DNA of 64,000 nucleotides, taken from Phycisphaeraceae bacterium (GTDB lineage: Bacteria; Planctomycetota; Phycisphaerae; Phycisphaerales; Phycisphaeraceae). The first letter of the stretch is position 1, and each line of letters opens with the position of its first letter. The notes beneath the pieces are model-generated. The model was not told the origin of the DNA and did no database searches. It saw nothing but the letters and a program-made list of their open reading frames with translations. Shown piece after piece: positions 51,141 to 59,553 of this stretch. The position numbers were made by a program, and so were the translations under genes. The DNA lies in contig JAJDCX010000060.1 of the NCBI GenBank assembly GCA_029260615.1, forward strand, positions 26,647-90,646, read 5' to 3'.

Positions 51141-52664
51141 TCAAGCCTCGCGTAACTGGTAACTCTTGATCGTGGTCTGTTGGAAGTCCGGGTAAGCAGC
51201 CATGTCGTGCTCGCCAAGGTCCAGACCCTCGATCTGCTCTTCATCAGAAACACGCAGGCCCATCGTCACCTTGATCGCAAACCCGACGACCAGCGTGAAC
51301 ACCACCGTGAACCCGCCCATCGCAGCCACGCCAGCAAGCTGATACCCAAACTGTTCGATGCCCGCCATGTTCCCGAAAATCCCAACCGCCAGCGTGCCCC
51401 AGATCCCGCAGACCAGGTGAACACTCGTCGCACCCACCGGGTCGTCGATCTTCAACACACGGTCAAAGGCGATCACTGCAAAGTAAACCAGAACGCCGGC
51501 GATCCCCCCGATCACCACCGACTCCCAGATCGCCATCTGGTCCGCCCCCGCGGTGATGCCGACGAGCCCTGCGAGGATGCCGTTAAGCGCCATGGACAGG
51601 TCCGGCTTACTCGCAGCGAACCAGGACACCAGCCCCGCCGCCACACCGCCCGCCGCCGCCGCCATCGACGTCGTTACCAGCACCAGGGATACGGTCGAAG
51701 GCGTCGCGTCCAGGACCGACCCACCGTTGAAACCAAACCAACCGAACCACAAGAGGAACACACCGATCGCCGCGAGCGTCAGGTTGTGACCGGGAATAGC
51801 ATTGCTCGAACCATCGGCGTTGTACTTGCCCAGCCGTGGCCCCAGCAGGATCACCATCACCAACGCCGCCCAACCCCCGACCGAGTGAACAATCGTCGAG
51901 CCGGCAAAGTCGTAAAAACCCGCTTCACTGACCACTTCCCCCGCCGCGTTCACCTCATTGCCAAGCGTTGACAGGAACCCGCCGCCCCATTGCCACGCAC
52001 CCGTGATCGGGTAACTGATACATACAAACAGTGTTGCAAACAGCAGGAAACTCGACAGCTTGATACGCTCCGCCACCGCACCGGAAACAATCGTGCAGCA
52101 GGTCGCCGCAAACATCGCCTGGAAGAAGAAGTCGGTGTACCAGGTGTAACCCGCGTAGTCCGGCCCAAACAAACTCAGGTCATCCATATCAGCGGTGATG
52201 AACCCTGATATCGCGCCGATGTCTAGAAAACCCGGGATCAACGATTCAGCATCAAACCCCGGGTACATCAGGTTAAACCCGATCAACGCGTAGATCAGGA
52301 TGCCGATGCACACGATCATCGTGTTCTTAAAAAGAATGTTGATCGTGTTCTTGGACCGCGTCAGGCCGGTCTCCAGGGTCGCAAAACCCAGGTGCATGAT
52401 GAACACCAGCATCCCCGCGATCATGATCCACAGGTTGTTGACCATAAACGCCGCATCGACCGGCGAACCGGCAGGCTCTTGGGACGCTTCCGTAACCGAC
52501 GCAACCGTGTCACCCGCCACAGCAACCGCGTGATCAACCGTTTGTGCAGCCGTCTCCACCGCCTGCGTAGCCGCCTGCGCCAACACAGTGTCCGGCACCC
52601 ACACCAGCCCAAGGGCCAATACGATTAATGCAATGGGCGTCACGCCTCTTGCTGTCCACCTCAT
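51141..52664 (-). CDS. amt: Ammonium transporter
   Basis: About 507 residues. An N-terminal signal-like segment (ending TVLAQA) and a variable Ala/Thr/Val-rich periplasmic part precede 11 membrane helices. The twin-His pore residues are present in FAGSTIVHSVGGWAALVMVI and SVHLVCGIWGTLAVGIFGN. The C-terminal tail GLRVSDEEQIEGLDLGEHDM followed by AAYPDF is the PII-contacting end. The ATG at 52664 is preferred over the TTG at 52679, because the leader TTGGAGA-x-TACG-x-x-C before the ATG is nearly identical to that of glnB. It is expressed from a sigma-54 promoter 200 bp upstream. Confidence 0.95.
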   Translation of the reverse strand: MRWTARGVTPIALIVLALGLVWVPDTVLAQAATQAVETAAQTVDHAVAVAGDTVASVTEASQEPAGSPVDAAFMVNNLWIMIAGMLVFIMHLGFATLETGLTRSKNTINILFKNTMIVCIGILIYALIGFNLMYPGFDAESLIPGFLDIGAISGFITADMDDLSLFGPDYAGYTWYTDFFFQAMFAATCCTIVSGAVAERIKLSSFLLFATLFVCISYPITGAWQWGGGFLSTLGNEVNAAGEVVSEAGFYDFAGSTIVHSVGGWAALVMVILLGPRLGKYNADGSSNAIPGHNLTLAAIGVFLLWFGWFGFNGGSVLDATPSTVSLVLVTTSMAAAAGGVAAGLVSWFAASKPDLSMALNGILAGLVGITAGADQMAIWESVVIGGIAGVLVYFAVIAFDRVLKIDDPVGATSVHLVCGIWGTLAVGIFGNMAGIEQFGYQLAGVAAMGGFTVVFTLVVGFAIKVTMGLRVSDEEQIEGLDLGEHDMAAYPDFQQTTIKSYQLREA

Positions 52665-52858
52665 GTCCGTAGTCTCCAATTAAGGTTGTGTGGGACCCGC
52701 CCACTTCTTCCGCACTGCGCGCTTGACAGCCCTTGGCATAGCGCATACAGCGCCGCCATCACGGACGAGTCAAGCCTTAGTTCAATTGAGCGGGCACCTC
52801 GTAAGAAGCCCGCTCATCCCCCCACGTACGCCGCGGGGGTGGCTTGTGTCGGATCGAC
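52665..52858 (-). other. Long 5' leader of amt
   Basis: About 194 nt between the predicted sigma-54 start and the amt ATG. On the minus strand it can form CACCCCCG...CGTGGGGG and CGGGC...GCCCG hairpins. There is no recognised riboswitch. The rest of the 616-bp gap to the next gene (52886-53280) holds no gene I can support. Confidence 0.35.
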
Positions 52859-52869
52859 GTATGAGTAAT

Positions 52870-52885
52870 TGCAACCCCCGTGCCA
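52870..52885 (-). promoter_or_regulatory. Sigma-54 (RpoN) promoter of amt-glnB
   Basis: On the minus strand TGGCACGGGGGTTGCA matches the sigma-54 consensus TGGCACG-N4-TTGCA at every fixed position. Transcription would start near 52858, giving a leader of about 195 nt before the amt ATG. Enhancer-binding sites were not clearly seen upstream. Confidence 0.85.
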
Positions 52886-53280
52886 GCCCGACCTACGGGC
52901 CGACGCCATCCCAAGGTTGGCCCTCGCAACCGACCCCAGCGCGAGTCACAGCCGGTTCCGCTTGTAAATATTCTCAGATGTGTGACCCCTGCCTTTACAG
53001 GAACAAACCCGACACGCACAAGTTTTAGGCAATAGCGCACCCACCCAGCCCCACGCGACCAAGATGCGCGCAGCCAACCCTCTAGGGATCATCTGCCCGG
53101 CCACCCACCCACCGCCCCCTCTACGCCCTAAGATAGATTTTTAGACGTGGCCCGTGCGGATTTGGCCCGCTTGGGCTAAAATAACGAGGCCCTAGATGCC
53201 GTGCCCGCCCCTTGGTGCTGTGTCAAAAGACCGCAGCCAGATTGACCGGGGCAGGCCCTACGCCGAATGAGGAGTACCGG

Positions 53281-56208
53281 ATGCACGCAACCGCGCGAAC
53301 GCCTGTCCTGACCTGTGCCCTGGCGCTGCTGGTGTGGCTCGGCTACACCGTCACCGCCACGCCGACACGGGCCCAACTCGCCGCCAACCCCGACGCTAAA
53401 CAACTCGAGCCAGCCCTGGCGTTGGATATCGATGCGCTGCTCAGCGACGACCAGGTCTTCGAAGACTCGATCGAAAGCAACATCTGGAGCCTCAAGCCCC
53501 AGCCCGGGCGCACGCTGATCCAGATACCTATCATCGTCACCCCCAAGGACCAAACCACCCGCCTCGCCTCCCCGTCGATCAAGCTACGCGGTGGCCGGTT
53601 CGTTGCCTGGCGGATCATCCAGGACGAAGTAGATACCTCATCACGATCAACAACCCGTAACGGCACGCAAGGCACTTCCCGCGATCAACCCCTAAGCGTC
53701 GGTGCGCTTCGTAATCTCAACATCGAAAACCTCGGGCAGTTGGACAACCCACAACAGCCCGCCGGCCAAACCGCCACGACGCTGACCACCAACCCAGGCG
53801 GGGTACTGCCCGAAAACATCCCCGTGCTTGCGCGCGACCTGACAGTCAGCCCCGCCGGCGTCATCCACTGGCAGCTCGAACGCGCGATATCCGGTGCTGA
53901 GGTTAAGAGCGGCACAGAAGGCTACTTCCTAAAACTCCGTGCCGATCGGCTCAAAGAACTAGAGCCCACACGCCCCGAGAGCAACGCACGTCAGGGCGGG
54001 GGCCGAGCCGCCGGCCAAAACTCACGCGAAACCGCCATCAAACAACGGGCCGAGGAACAGGAATTCCGCACCAAGGCCCAGGCCTACAGGCTGCTGCGCG
54101 ACCAGGTCCGCAAACTGCCCGACGAGTTCCAGGCCCGCCTCCCCAGCCGACTCTGGGCCGTGTTCGAGGTCTCCGATCGCATCAAAGAAATCAGCCTCAC
54201 CGGCGGCCCACCGATGCCCTGGCAGATAGCGATGGATGACCTGCTCACGTTACGCGACGTCGCGTCCCAATCCCGTGGCGGAGGCGACCTGACGGCCGAA
54301 GACTTCACCGCCGTCTCAAAGATGTCATTGATGCTCGAAGACCAGCACCCCCTGACCCAACAGGCCATCGCCGGTTCACTGGGTGCCGCGCAGATGTTTG
54401 GCCAAGCACAGCAGGGCGACGCGCTGTACCGATTGATCGACGGACTACTCAAGGGCGGCGACCCACAGACCGTCCGGGCCGTGACCGCCGGGCTCGCCTC
54501 GACCGTCCCCCCGACCTCATCCACACTGTCACTACTCAAAGGCGCACTCACCCACCTCGATCCCAAGTCCAAACTCATGGCGCTGGGCGGCCTGCTGGCC
54601 GCCCAGGACAGCGACCCGATCGGTCAACGGCAGGTGATCGATAGCGCTAACCAGATGCTCGGTGATCCCGAGGGGCCGGGCGTGGTCTACGTCTTGGACC
54701 AACTTGCCACAGCCCTGTCCGACAAGCCCGACGCCGTGACCCTCATCGGTAGCGGGATACGTTTCGACTCACTGGATGAGACCGCCCTGGACCAGGCTGT
54801 CGTCTACTCCGCCGACGCCGCGGAATTCAGCCCCGTCGCCGCCGCTTGGGTGGAGCACGGTCTGCTGGGCTCCAGCAACCCCACTGTCGTACGCCGAACC
54901 ATCGAGATACTCGGCACATCAGCACCCGGCGGCGGCGCGGTGTCGAGGCTGACCAAGCAAATGATCCAGTCCGCCTTCGGCCCGGCCAACGAAGACGCCG
55001 CCAACCGCGTCAAGCCCCCGCTTCGGGGCATCGTCAGCATCCCGATCGGATCGACCAAACACAGCATCTACCGCGTTCTGAACGCAGGCGACCCCGAGTT
55101 ACGGACCCTTGGATGGAAGGCCCTAAGACATTTCCAAGTACACGACGACTCCGCAGTTCGCGGCGGCACTTCACCGCGGGGCACCGGCGACAATGCGGAC
55201 CAGCCTGACCGGATGGGGTTGATACTCGACGCCGCATTTAACGAAACCATCACCCCGCCTCAACTGGTCGTCTTCCTTGTCCATCAGGAAGACTCCGAAC
55301 AGGCAACCGCCGCCCTGGTACGGATCGTCGTGGAAGGCCGAGGCCCCGCGATCACACATGCCGCACGCGCGCTGGTGCGTTCGGGCAGGCAGTTGGAAGA
55401 ACCGATCCGGGATCTAACCCCCGAGCAGCGCGGCGCGTTCGCTGCCCGGCTATACGAAGCAGTCACCGGCTCATCCCCGATGGTCGCCGGGCTCCTGCGC
55501 GTGTCCGACGGGCGGTCGCCATTGATCCGTTGGTTCGCACAACACGTCTCGACCTCCGGCCTCCCGGAGTCTTCCGACTGGGCCGCCGCCGCCAACGGTG
55601 AAGACAATCTGGTCACACTCGCCGCCAGCAGTGACCCCGAACTCGCCAGCGCCGCCGTCGCCAGCCTCGTCGCTTCCGCCGGGGGAGACGAACTGGCCGC
55701 ACGCGACATCGCCCGGGAGATGGGCAACGCCACCGACCGCTCCGTCGAAAGCCTCCGCGAGCAATGGGTGTCCGCCAAACAAGACATCTACGCCTCACGC
55801 CTCACCCACGCCGCCGGCCGGTACCGATTGATCGTCAACCTCCGTGGCGCCTTCAACGGCTCCGCATCGAACACAGGCGGGTTCGGCAACTTCGGGATAC
55901 CCCCGGATGGCACCAACGCGCCGCTTATCAAGAGCCACGACGTCGCCCTCATCGAACTGCAAGCCGACGGCCACACCCTTGAACTGGCAAGCGGCACACT
56001 CACACTGGGCGCCGCGGAATCCACCCTCGCCATCTCAATTATTGACCCCAGCGAGTTGAAAGACTTTGGCCACGACGAACTCGCCAAGCTCCCGCTTGAA
56101 CACATCCAAGACCCCATCGATCTGCTCCCACAAAAAGACGGCTCCTGGCGCGGCGCCGCCCCGCTCGACGACGGCCGAAGCATCGAAGTGATTTTCGACC
56201 CGGAGTAG
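53281..56208 (+). CDS. Large exported HEAT-like repeat protein of unknown function
   Basis: 975 residues from the ATG at 53281, with GAGGAG just upstream. The signal peptide ends PTRAQL. A beta-rich N-terminal part (about 60-220) and a Gln/Arg/Ala-rich linker (about 225-265) lead into a long helical region (about 270-840) of degenerate HEAT/armadillo-like repeats (MALGGLLAAQDSDP, PTVVRRTIEILGTS, SAAVASLVASAGGD). A final beta domain (AAGRYRLIVNLRGAFNG through LGAAESTLAISI) follows. No catalytic motif. Probably a periplasmic or outer-envelope scaffold. Confidence 0.65.
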   Translation: MHATARTPVLTCALALLVWLGYTVTATPTRAQLAANPDAKQLEPALALDIDALLSDDQVFEDSIESNIWSLKPQPGRTLIQIPIIVTPKDQTTRLASPSIKLRGGRFVAWRIIQDEVDTSSRSTTRNGTQGTSRDQPLSVGALRNLNIENLGQLDNPQQPAGQTATTLTTNPGGVLPENIPVLARDLTVSPAGVIHWQLERAISGAEVKSGTEGYFLKLRADRLKELEPTRPESNARQGGGRAAGQNSRETAIKQRAEEQEFRTKAQAYRLLRDQVRKLPDEFQARLPSRLWAVFEVSDRIKEISLTGGPPMPWQIAMDDLLTLRDVASQSRGGGDLTAEDFTAVSKMSLMLEDQHPLTQQAIAGSLGAAQMFGQAQQGDALYRLIDGLLKGGDPQTVRAVTAGLASTVPPTSSTLSLLKGALTHLDPKSKLMALGGLLAAQDSDPIGQRQVIDSANQMLGDPEGPGVVYVLDQLATALSDKPDAVTLIGSGIRFDSLDETALDQAVVYSADAAEFSPVAAAWVEHGLLGSSNPTVVRRTIEILGTSAPGGGAVSRLTKQMIQSAFGPANEDAANRVKPPLRGIVSIPIGSTKHSIYRVLNAGDPELRTLGWKALRHFQVHDDSAVRGGTSPRGTGDNADQPDRMGLILDAAFNETITPPQLVVFLVHQEDSEQATAALVRIVVEGRGPAITHAARALVRSGRQLEEPIRDLTPEQRGAFAARLYEAVTGSSPMVAGLLRVSDGRSPLIRWFAQHVSTSGLPESSDWAAAANGEDNLVTLAASSDPELASAAVASLVASAGGDELAARDIAREMGNATDRSVESLREQWVSAKQDIYASRLTHAAGRYRLIVNLRGAFNGSASNTGGFGNFGIPPDGTNAPLIKSHDVALIELQADGHTLELASGTLTLGAAESTLAISIIDPSELKDFGHDELAKLPLEHIQDPIDLLPQKDGSWRGAAPLDDGRSIEVIFDPE

Positions 56209-56249
56209 GTTGGTGGGTTTTATTCGGATCACACCCCGAATCTTCATCG

Positions 56250-56278
56250 CCCTCAGCCCCCGGCTTGGCCGGGGGATC
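56250..56278. repeat. Dispersed GC hairpin repeat, copy 2
   Basis: CCCTCAGCCCCCGGCTTGGC followed by CGGGGGATC, 27 of 29 bases as at 24278-24306. The hairpin lies between two convergent genes and supplies the last codons and stop of the minus-strand FG-GAP protein. Confidence 0.7.
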
Positions 56279-57464
56279 TACCCGAGCGCCCAAACAACAC
56301 CGGCCCCAAGACCGCAAACACCACAACCCCTACCGGCTCCGGGATCGTGAACAGATAGGCGGCACCGGGGATCGTCGGCACTACACTCCCCGATGCACCG
56401 ACGATGAGTGTCTGGCCAAAAAGCCCGATTGAACTGCCAAAACGATCGTCTTCCACCCCATCGGACGATCGGAACGATTCCAATAGAACCCCTGTGTCGG
56501 GGTCAAACAGATGTACGATCCCAGAAGCGGCGATGTCTTCTGAAAACCATGTGCTGATCAACGCCACATCATCATTCAAGGCCACCGAACTGCCGAAAAA
56601 AAATCCCTTCGATTGTCCCGGCCATGGGATTAACAATTTGGAAACATTGTCCGTGTCGGCGATGTCGTAGATGCCCGCAGTGGCCTTGGGGAAGACGCTG
56701 GGGGCACCGATCAGAAGCCGATCGCCTCGAATCGCCACGCTGCTACCCGCGAGTGTGGTATCGGGAGCGGGGATGTCGGCGAGTTGATTACCCGTCAACG
56801 GGTCGAATAACAAAACAGACGACGGATTGTCACTGTCATAGGCCGCCACCAGCCCGCCATCGAATGCGACGGAGCTTCCCAAGTTGTCAGACGTCATGGG
56901 CACGTCTGCGACAAACGTCCGCACCAGGCTGCCGCTGGCAAGATCGAACATATTGACCGCCCCCGCAAAGTCCACACCGCCGACATTCTGTGAAATCGCC
57001 CCAATCAGGACGAAGTTTTCATGGATGGCTACGGATGTCGTCGAAGACGGGATGCTCAACTTCGCGACCTGATCGCCCGTGGTCAAATCAAAGACATAAG
57101 CAGCGCCGGTTAAATCCTGGTCACGCGCTCCGATCACAACGAGATCCCCATCGACCGCGATCCAGCGGCCAAAATCTGCGCCTGCGATCAGGTCGTCGGG
57201 CGCGAGTTTGAATAACTGCTGCCCTGTCGTTGAGTCGAAAAGATAGGCCGCTCCGCCGACCCCCGAATTACGCGCCCCGACCACCGCGACACCCTGGCTA
57301 ACCGCCACTGAAAAACCAAAATCATCTCCTGGAGTGCTGTCATCAGAGATAAGCTTGAGCCTCTCGGTCACCACCGCCGCGACGGGGATCGCGGTGGTTG
57401 GAATAATCAGGCAGGCCAATAGGGTAAACCCCGACAGGGTGAACGGATTACTTCGCCGGAACAT
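56253..57464 (-). CDS. Secreted FG-GAP-like beta-propeller protein with PEP-type tail
   Basis: 403 residues. The signal peptide (about 1-30) is followed by seven similar blades of about 48 residues with DDFGFSVAVSQGVAVVGARN, GADFGRWIAVDGDLVVIGAR and SDNLGSSVAFDGGLVAAYDS-like units (F/L-G-x-S/W-V/I-A-V-x-x-D-x-V/L-V-I-G-A). The C-terminus IPEPVGVVVFAVLGPVLFGR is a PEP-CTERM-type tail, then SGRSPGQAGG is encoded by the dispersed GC repeat. A surface or exported adhesion-like propeller is likely; such repeats often bind calcium. Confidence 0.78.
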   Translation of the reverse strand: MFRRSNPFTLSGFTLLACLIIPTTAIPVAAVVTERLKLISDDSTPGDDFGFSVAVSQGVAVVGARNSGVGGAAYLFDSTTGQQLFKLAPDDLIAGADFGRWIAVDGDLVVIGARDQDLTGAAYVFDLTTGDQVAKLSIPSSTTSVAIHENFVLIGAISQNVGGVDFAGAVNMFDLASGSLVRTFVADVPMTSDNLGSSVAFDGGLVAAYDSDNPSSVLLFDPLTGNQLADIPAPDTTLAGSSVAIRGDRLLIGAPSVFPKATAGIYDIADTDNVSKLLIPWPGQSKGFFFGSSVALNDDVALISTWFSEDIAASGIVHLFDPDTGVLLESFRSSDGVEDDRFGSSIGLFGQTLIVGASGSVVPTIPGAAYLFTIPEPVGVVVFAVLGPVLFGRSGRSPGQAGG

Positions 57465-57735
57465 GCTTCTCTCCTTCGTACAGACCTTCGGCCAAGCGGG
57501 GAGGGGCTGGGAGATATCCGTTGATGTGCCGATCCCGCGAAAAGGGCGGGGTGGACATCGCCCGGAGACCCGCCAATCGCCCCCATCTTACCCCCACCCC
57601 AGCCCGGGATCAATAGAAATTCGCGAGAGCTTGGGCCTCTTTCAAGCACGCGGTGGGTGTTGAATCTGGAAAAGGTTTGGTAACACCACCCCGCGCAGGT
57701 AAAGTGGTGGATTCATACACGACAAGGAGACGCCG

Positions 57736-58434
57736 ATGAAAATCGTTCTGTGCTTGATTTTGGCTGTGTTTGTTTTTCGATCCGGCGTCAGCCAGGCCCA
57801 AGTCGTCATCAGCGAGGTCATGTACAACCCCAATAGCAACGAGGGCTGGCCACCTGACCTCAACGACCCGGATGACAAGGGTCAACCCAACGCGGTCGAG
57901 TGGGTCGAGCTTTACAACACCGGCGGCGAACCGGTGGATATCTCCGGGTGGGCGCTGGCGGATGAAGACGGACAGACCACCGCCGTGCGCGACGGCGCGG
58001 TGATCGAGCCGGGCGGGGCGGTGGTGATCGTGCCTGTGCATACCTCGGCCGCGGCATTTCATGCGGCGTGGGGCGGGACGTTTGCCGTCTACCCCGTTGC
58101 GCAGTGGGGCGATGAGGGCGGCTTGTATAACCTCGCCAACGGCCCGAGCCCGGACAACGAGATCCTCCGGCTGATCGACGCCGACGGCGTGACCGTGGAC
58201 GAGGTCAACTACGACGACGAGGGTGACTGGCCAAGCGACAGGCCCGACGGCTCAAGCATCTACCTCCCCGCGAACATGCTCGATGCCGAGCTAAACGATC
58301 AGGGCGTTAACTGGCGTCTATCCGAGCCCGGCACGGACACCGCGAAGAAAAATAAACCCGCCGGTGCGTTCAACGGCGTCGACATCGGCTCACCCGGTCG
58401 TGTCCCGACGGCACCTGAAAATACAGAACAATAA
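57736..58434 (+). CDS. Secreted lamin-tail-domain protein
   Basis: 232 residues. AGGAG lies eight bases before the ATG. The signal peptide ends GVSQAQ. VVISEVMYNPNSNEGWPPDL, AVEWVELYNTGGEPVDISGW and ALADEDGQTTAVRDGAVIEP are the lamin-tail (LTD) fold, an Ig-like module frequent in exported bacterial nucleases and adhesins. The rest (LRLIDADGVTVDEVNYDDEG, SSIYLPA) is a second half typical of the same proteins. It lies 22 bp before an S1/P1 nuclease-like gene on the same strand, which suggests an extracellular nucleic-acid or phosphate-scavenging role. Confidence 0.82.
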   Translation: MKIVLCLILAVFVFRSGVSQAQVVISEVMYNPNSNEGWPPDLNDPDDKGQPNAVEWVELYNTGGEPVDISGWALADEDGQTTAVRDGAVIEPGGAVVIVPVHTSAAAFHAAWGGTFAVYPVAQWGDEGGLYNLANGPSPDNEILRLIDADGVTVDEVNYDDEGDWPSDRPDGSSIYLPANMLDAELNDQGVNWRLSEPGTDTAKKNKPAGAFNGVDIGSPGRVPTAPENTEQ

Positions 58435-58456
58435 TACTACTGATTGGAACCCGATT

Positions 58457-59401
58457 ATGCCCCGATACAAGTGGATATTTCCTGCGCTACCTGTGTTCAT
58501 TGCCACCCTCTTTGTAACAACACAAGCCGCGTTGTCCTGGCATGACGAGGGGCACTACTACGCCGCCGTCGCCGCGGTTAAATCGATGCCCGAGGATGTG
58601 CCTGCGTTCTTCCGCGAAGGGTCTGCATCGGTCGGCCACGGCGCGCTGGACCCGGACGTCTTCAAGAACCCCGGCCTGGCCCAACTCAACCACTGCGAAT
58701 CGCCCGAACACTACCTTGATGTCGAGATGCTTGAAGGCAAGGAGTTGCCGCCACTACGCTACGACTACATAAAGATGTGCGTCGCGATGGGTGTCGATCC
58801 GACCCGGGCCGGCACGCTGCCGTACAGCATCACCGAATGGACCCAGCGGCTGACGATGGCGTTTGCCGAACACCGAAACGACCCCGACAACCCCCACGCC
58901 CGTGCTAAGTGCCTGGTGTTTGCGGGGATTCTCTCGCACTACGCCGCCGACCTGCACATGCCGCTGCACACGTCCATCCACTGGGACGGACGGGCCCAGG
59001 AGGGCGAGCGTTATGTACGCACGGGCATCCACAACAAGATCGACGCCCTGCCGACCAAGCTGCCTTACAACGAGTTATTCGCCGAGCCGCTGCCGACCGC
59101 GTTGTCTTCGCCGGATGTGTTCACGTTCACGCTCGACGAGTTGGCCAAGAGCCACGCACAAGTCCAGCGGGTGTACGAGTTGGAACCGATGCTTCCCGAA
59201 TGGTCGGACATGACCCCACTTCAAGGCGAGGTGCGTGAGTTCACGATCCAGCGGGAACGCAACGCGGCCGCCTTCACCGCCGACTTGTTCTTGAGCGCCT
59301 GGCGCAATTCGGCAGACATCAGCACCCCCAACTGGCTGGACCGCAAGTTGTTCGATGAAAACTTCGACCCGGCCGTGATCCCCCAGCAGCCCGGGCAGTA
59401 A
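58457..59401 (+). CDS. S1/P1 nuclease-like zinc phosphodiesterase
   Basis: About 314 residues. After a signal peptide, ALSWHDEGHYYAAVAAV supplies the N-terminal Trp/His zinc ligands. ESPEHYLDVEM, FAGILSHYAADLHMPLHTSI and HWDGRA (family HYVGDIHQPLH) give the remaining His/Asp ligands of a trinuclear zinc site. The family includes S1/P1 nucleases and zinc-dependent phospholipase C; the sequence alone does not decide between them. Exported. The ATG at 58457 follows a GATT spacer without a strong Shine-Dalgarno. It ends before a bidirectional terminator. Confidence 0.82.
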   Translation: MPRYKWIFPALPVFIATLFVTTQAALSWHDEGHYYAAVAAVKSMPEDVPAFFREGSASVGHGALDPDVFKNPGLAQLNHCESPEHYLDVEMLEGKELPPLRYDYIKMCVAMGVDPTRAGTLPYSITEWTQRLTMAFAEHRNDPDNPHARAKCLVFAGILSHYAADLHMPLHTSIHWDGRAQEGERYVRTGIHNKIDALPTKLPYNELFAEPLPTALSSPDVFTFTLDELAKSHAQVQRVYELEPMLPEWSDMTPLQGEVREFTIQRERNAAAFTADLFLSAWRNSADISTPNWLDRKLFDENFDPAVIPQQPGQ

Positions 59402-59482
59402 GACGGCTGTGTGTGCGGCTGCTTTCGTGCTGGGCGGCTCTTGCTAAGCCAACCCAAGACTTGCACGTCTACATTAAATAAG

Positions 59483-59515
59483 AAAAAGCCCACGTTCATC
59501 GGACGTGGGCTTTTT
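59483..59515. terminator. Bidirectional intrinsic terminator
   Basis: AAAAAGCCCACGT and ACGTGGGCTTTTT form a perfect 13-bp stem around a 7-nt loop between the convergent S1/P1-like and zinc-ribbon protein genes. It works on both strands. Confidence 0.9.
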
Positions 59516-59553
59516 AATAGTGCGTTGACGCACAGGGTTTTTAATAAACGCAA

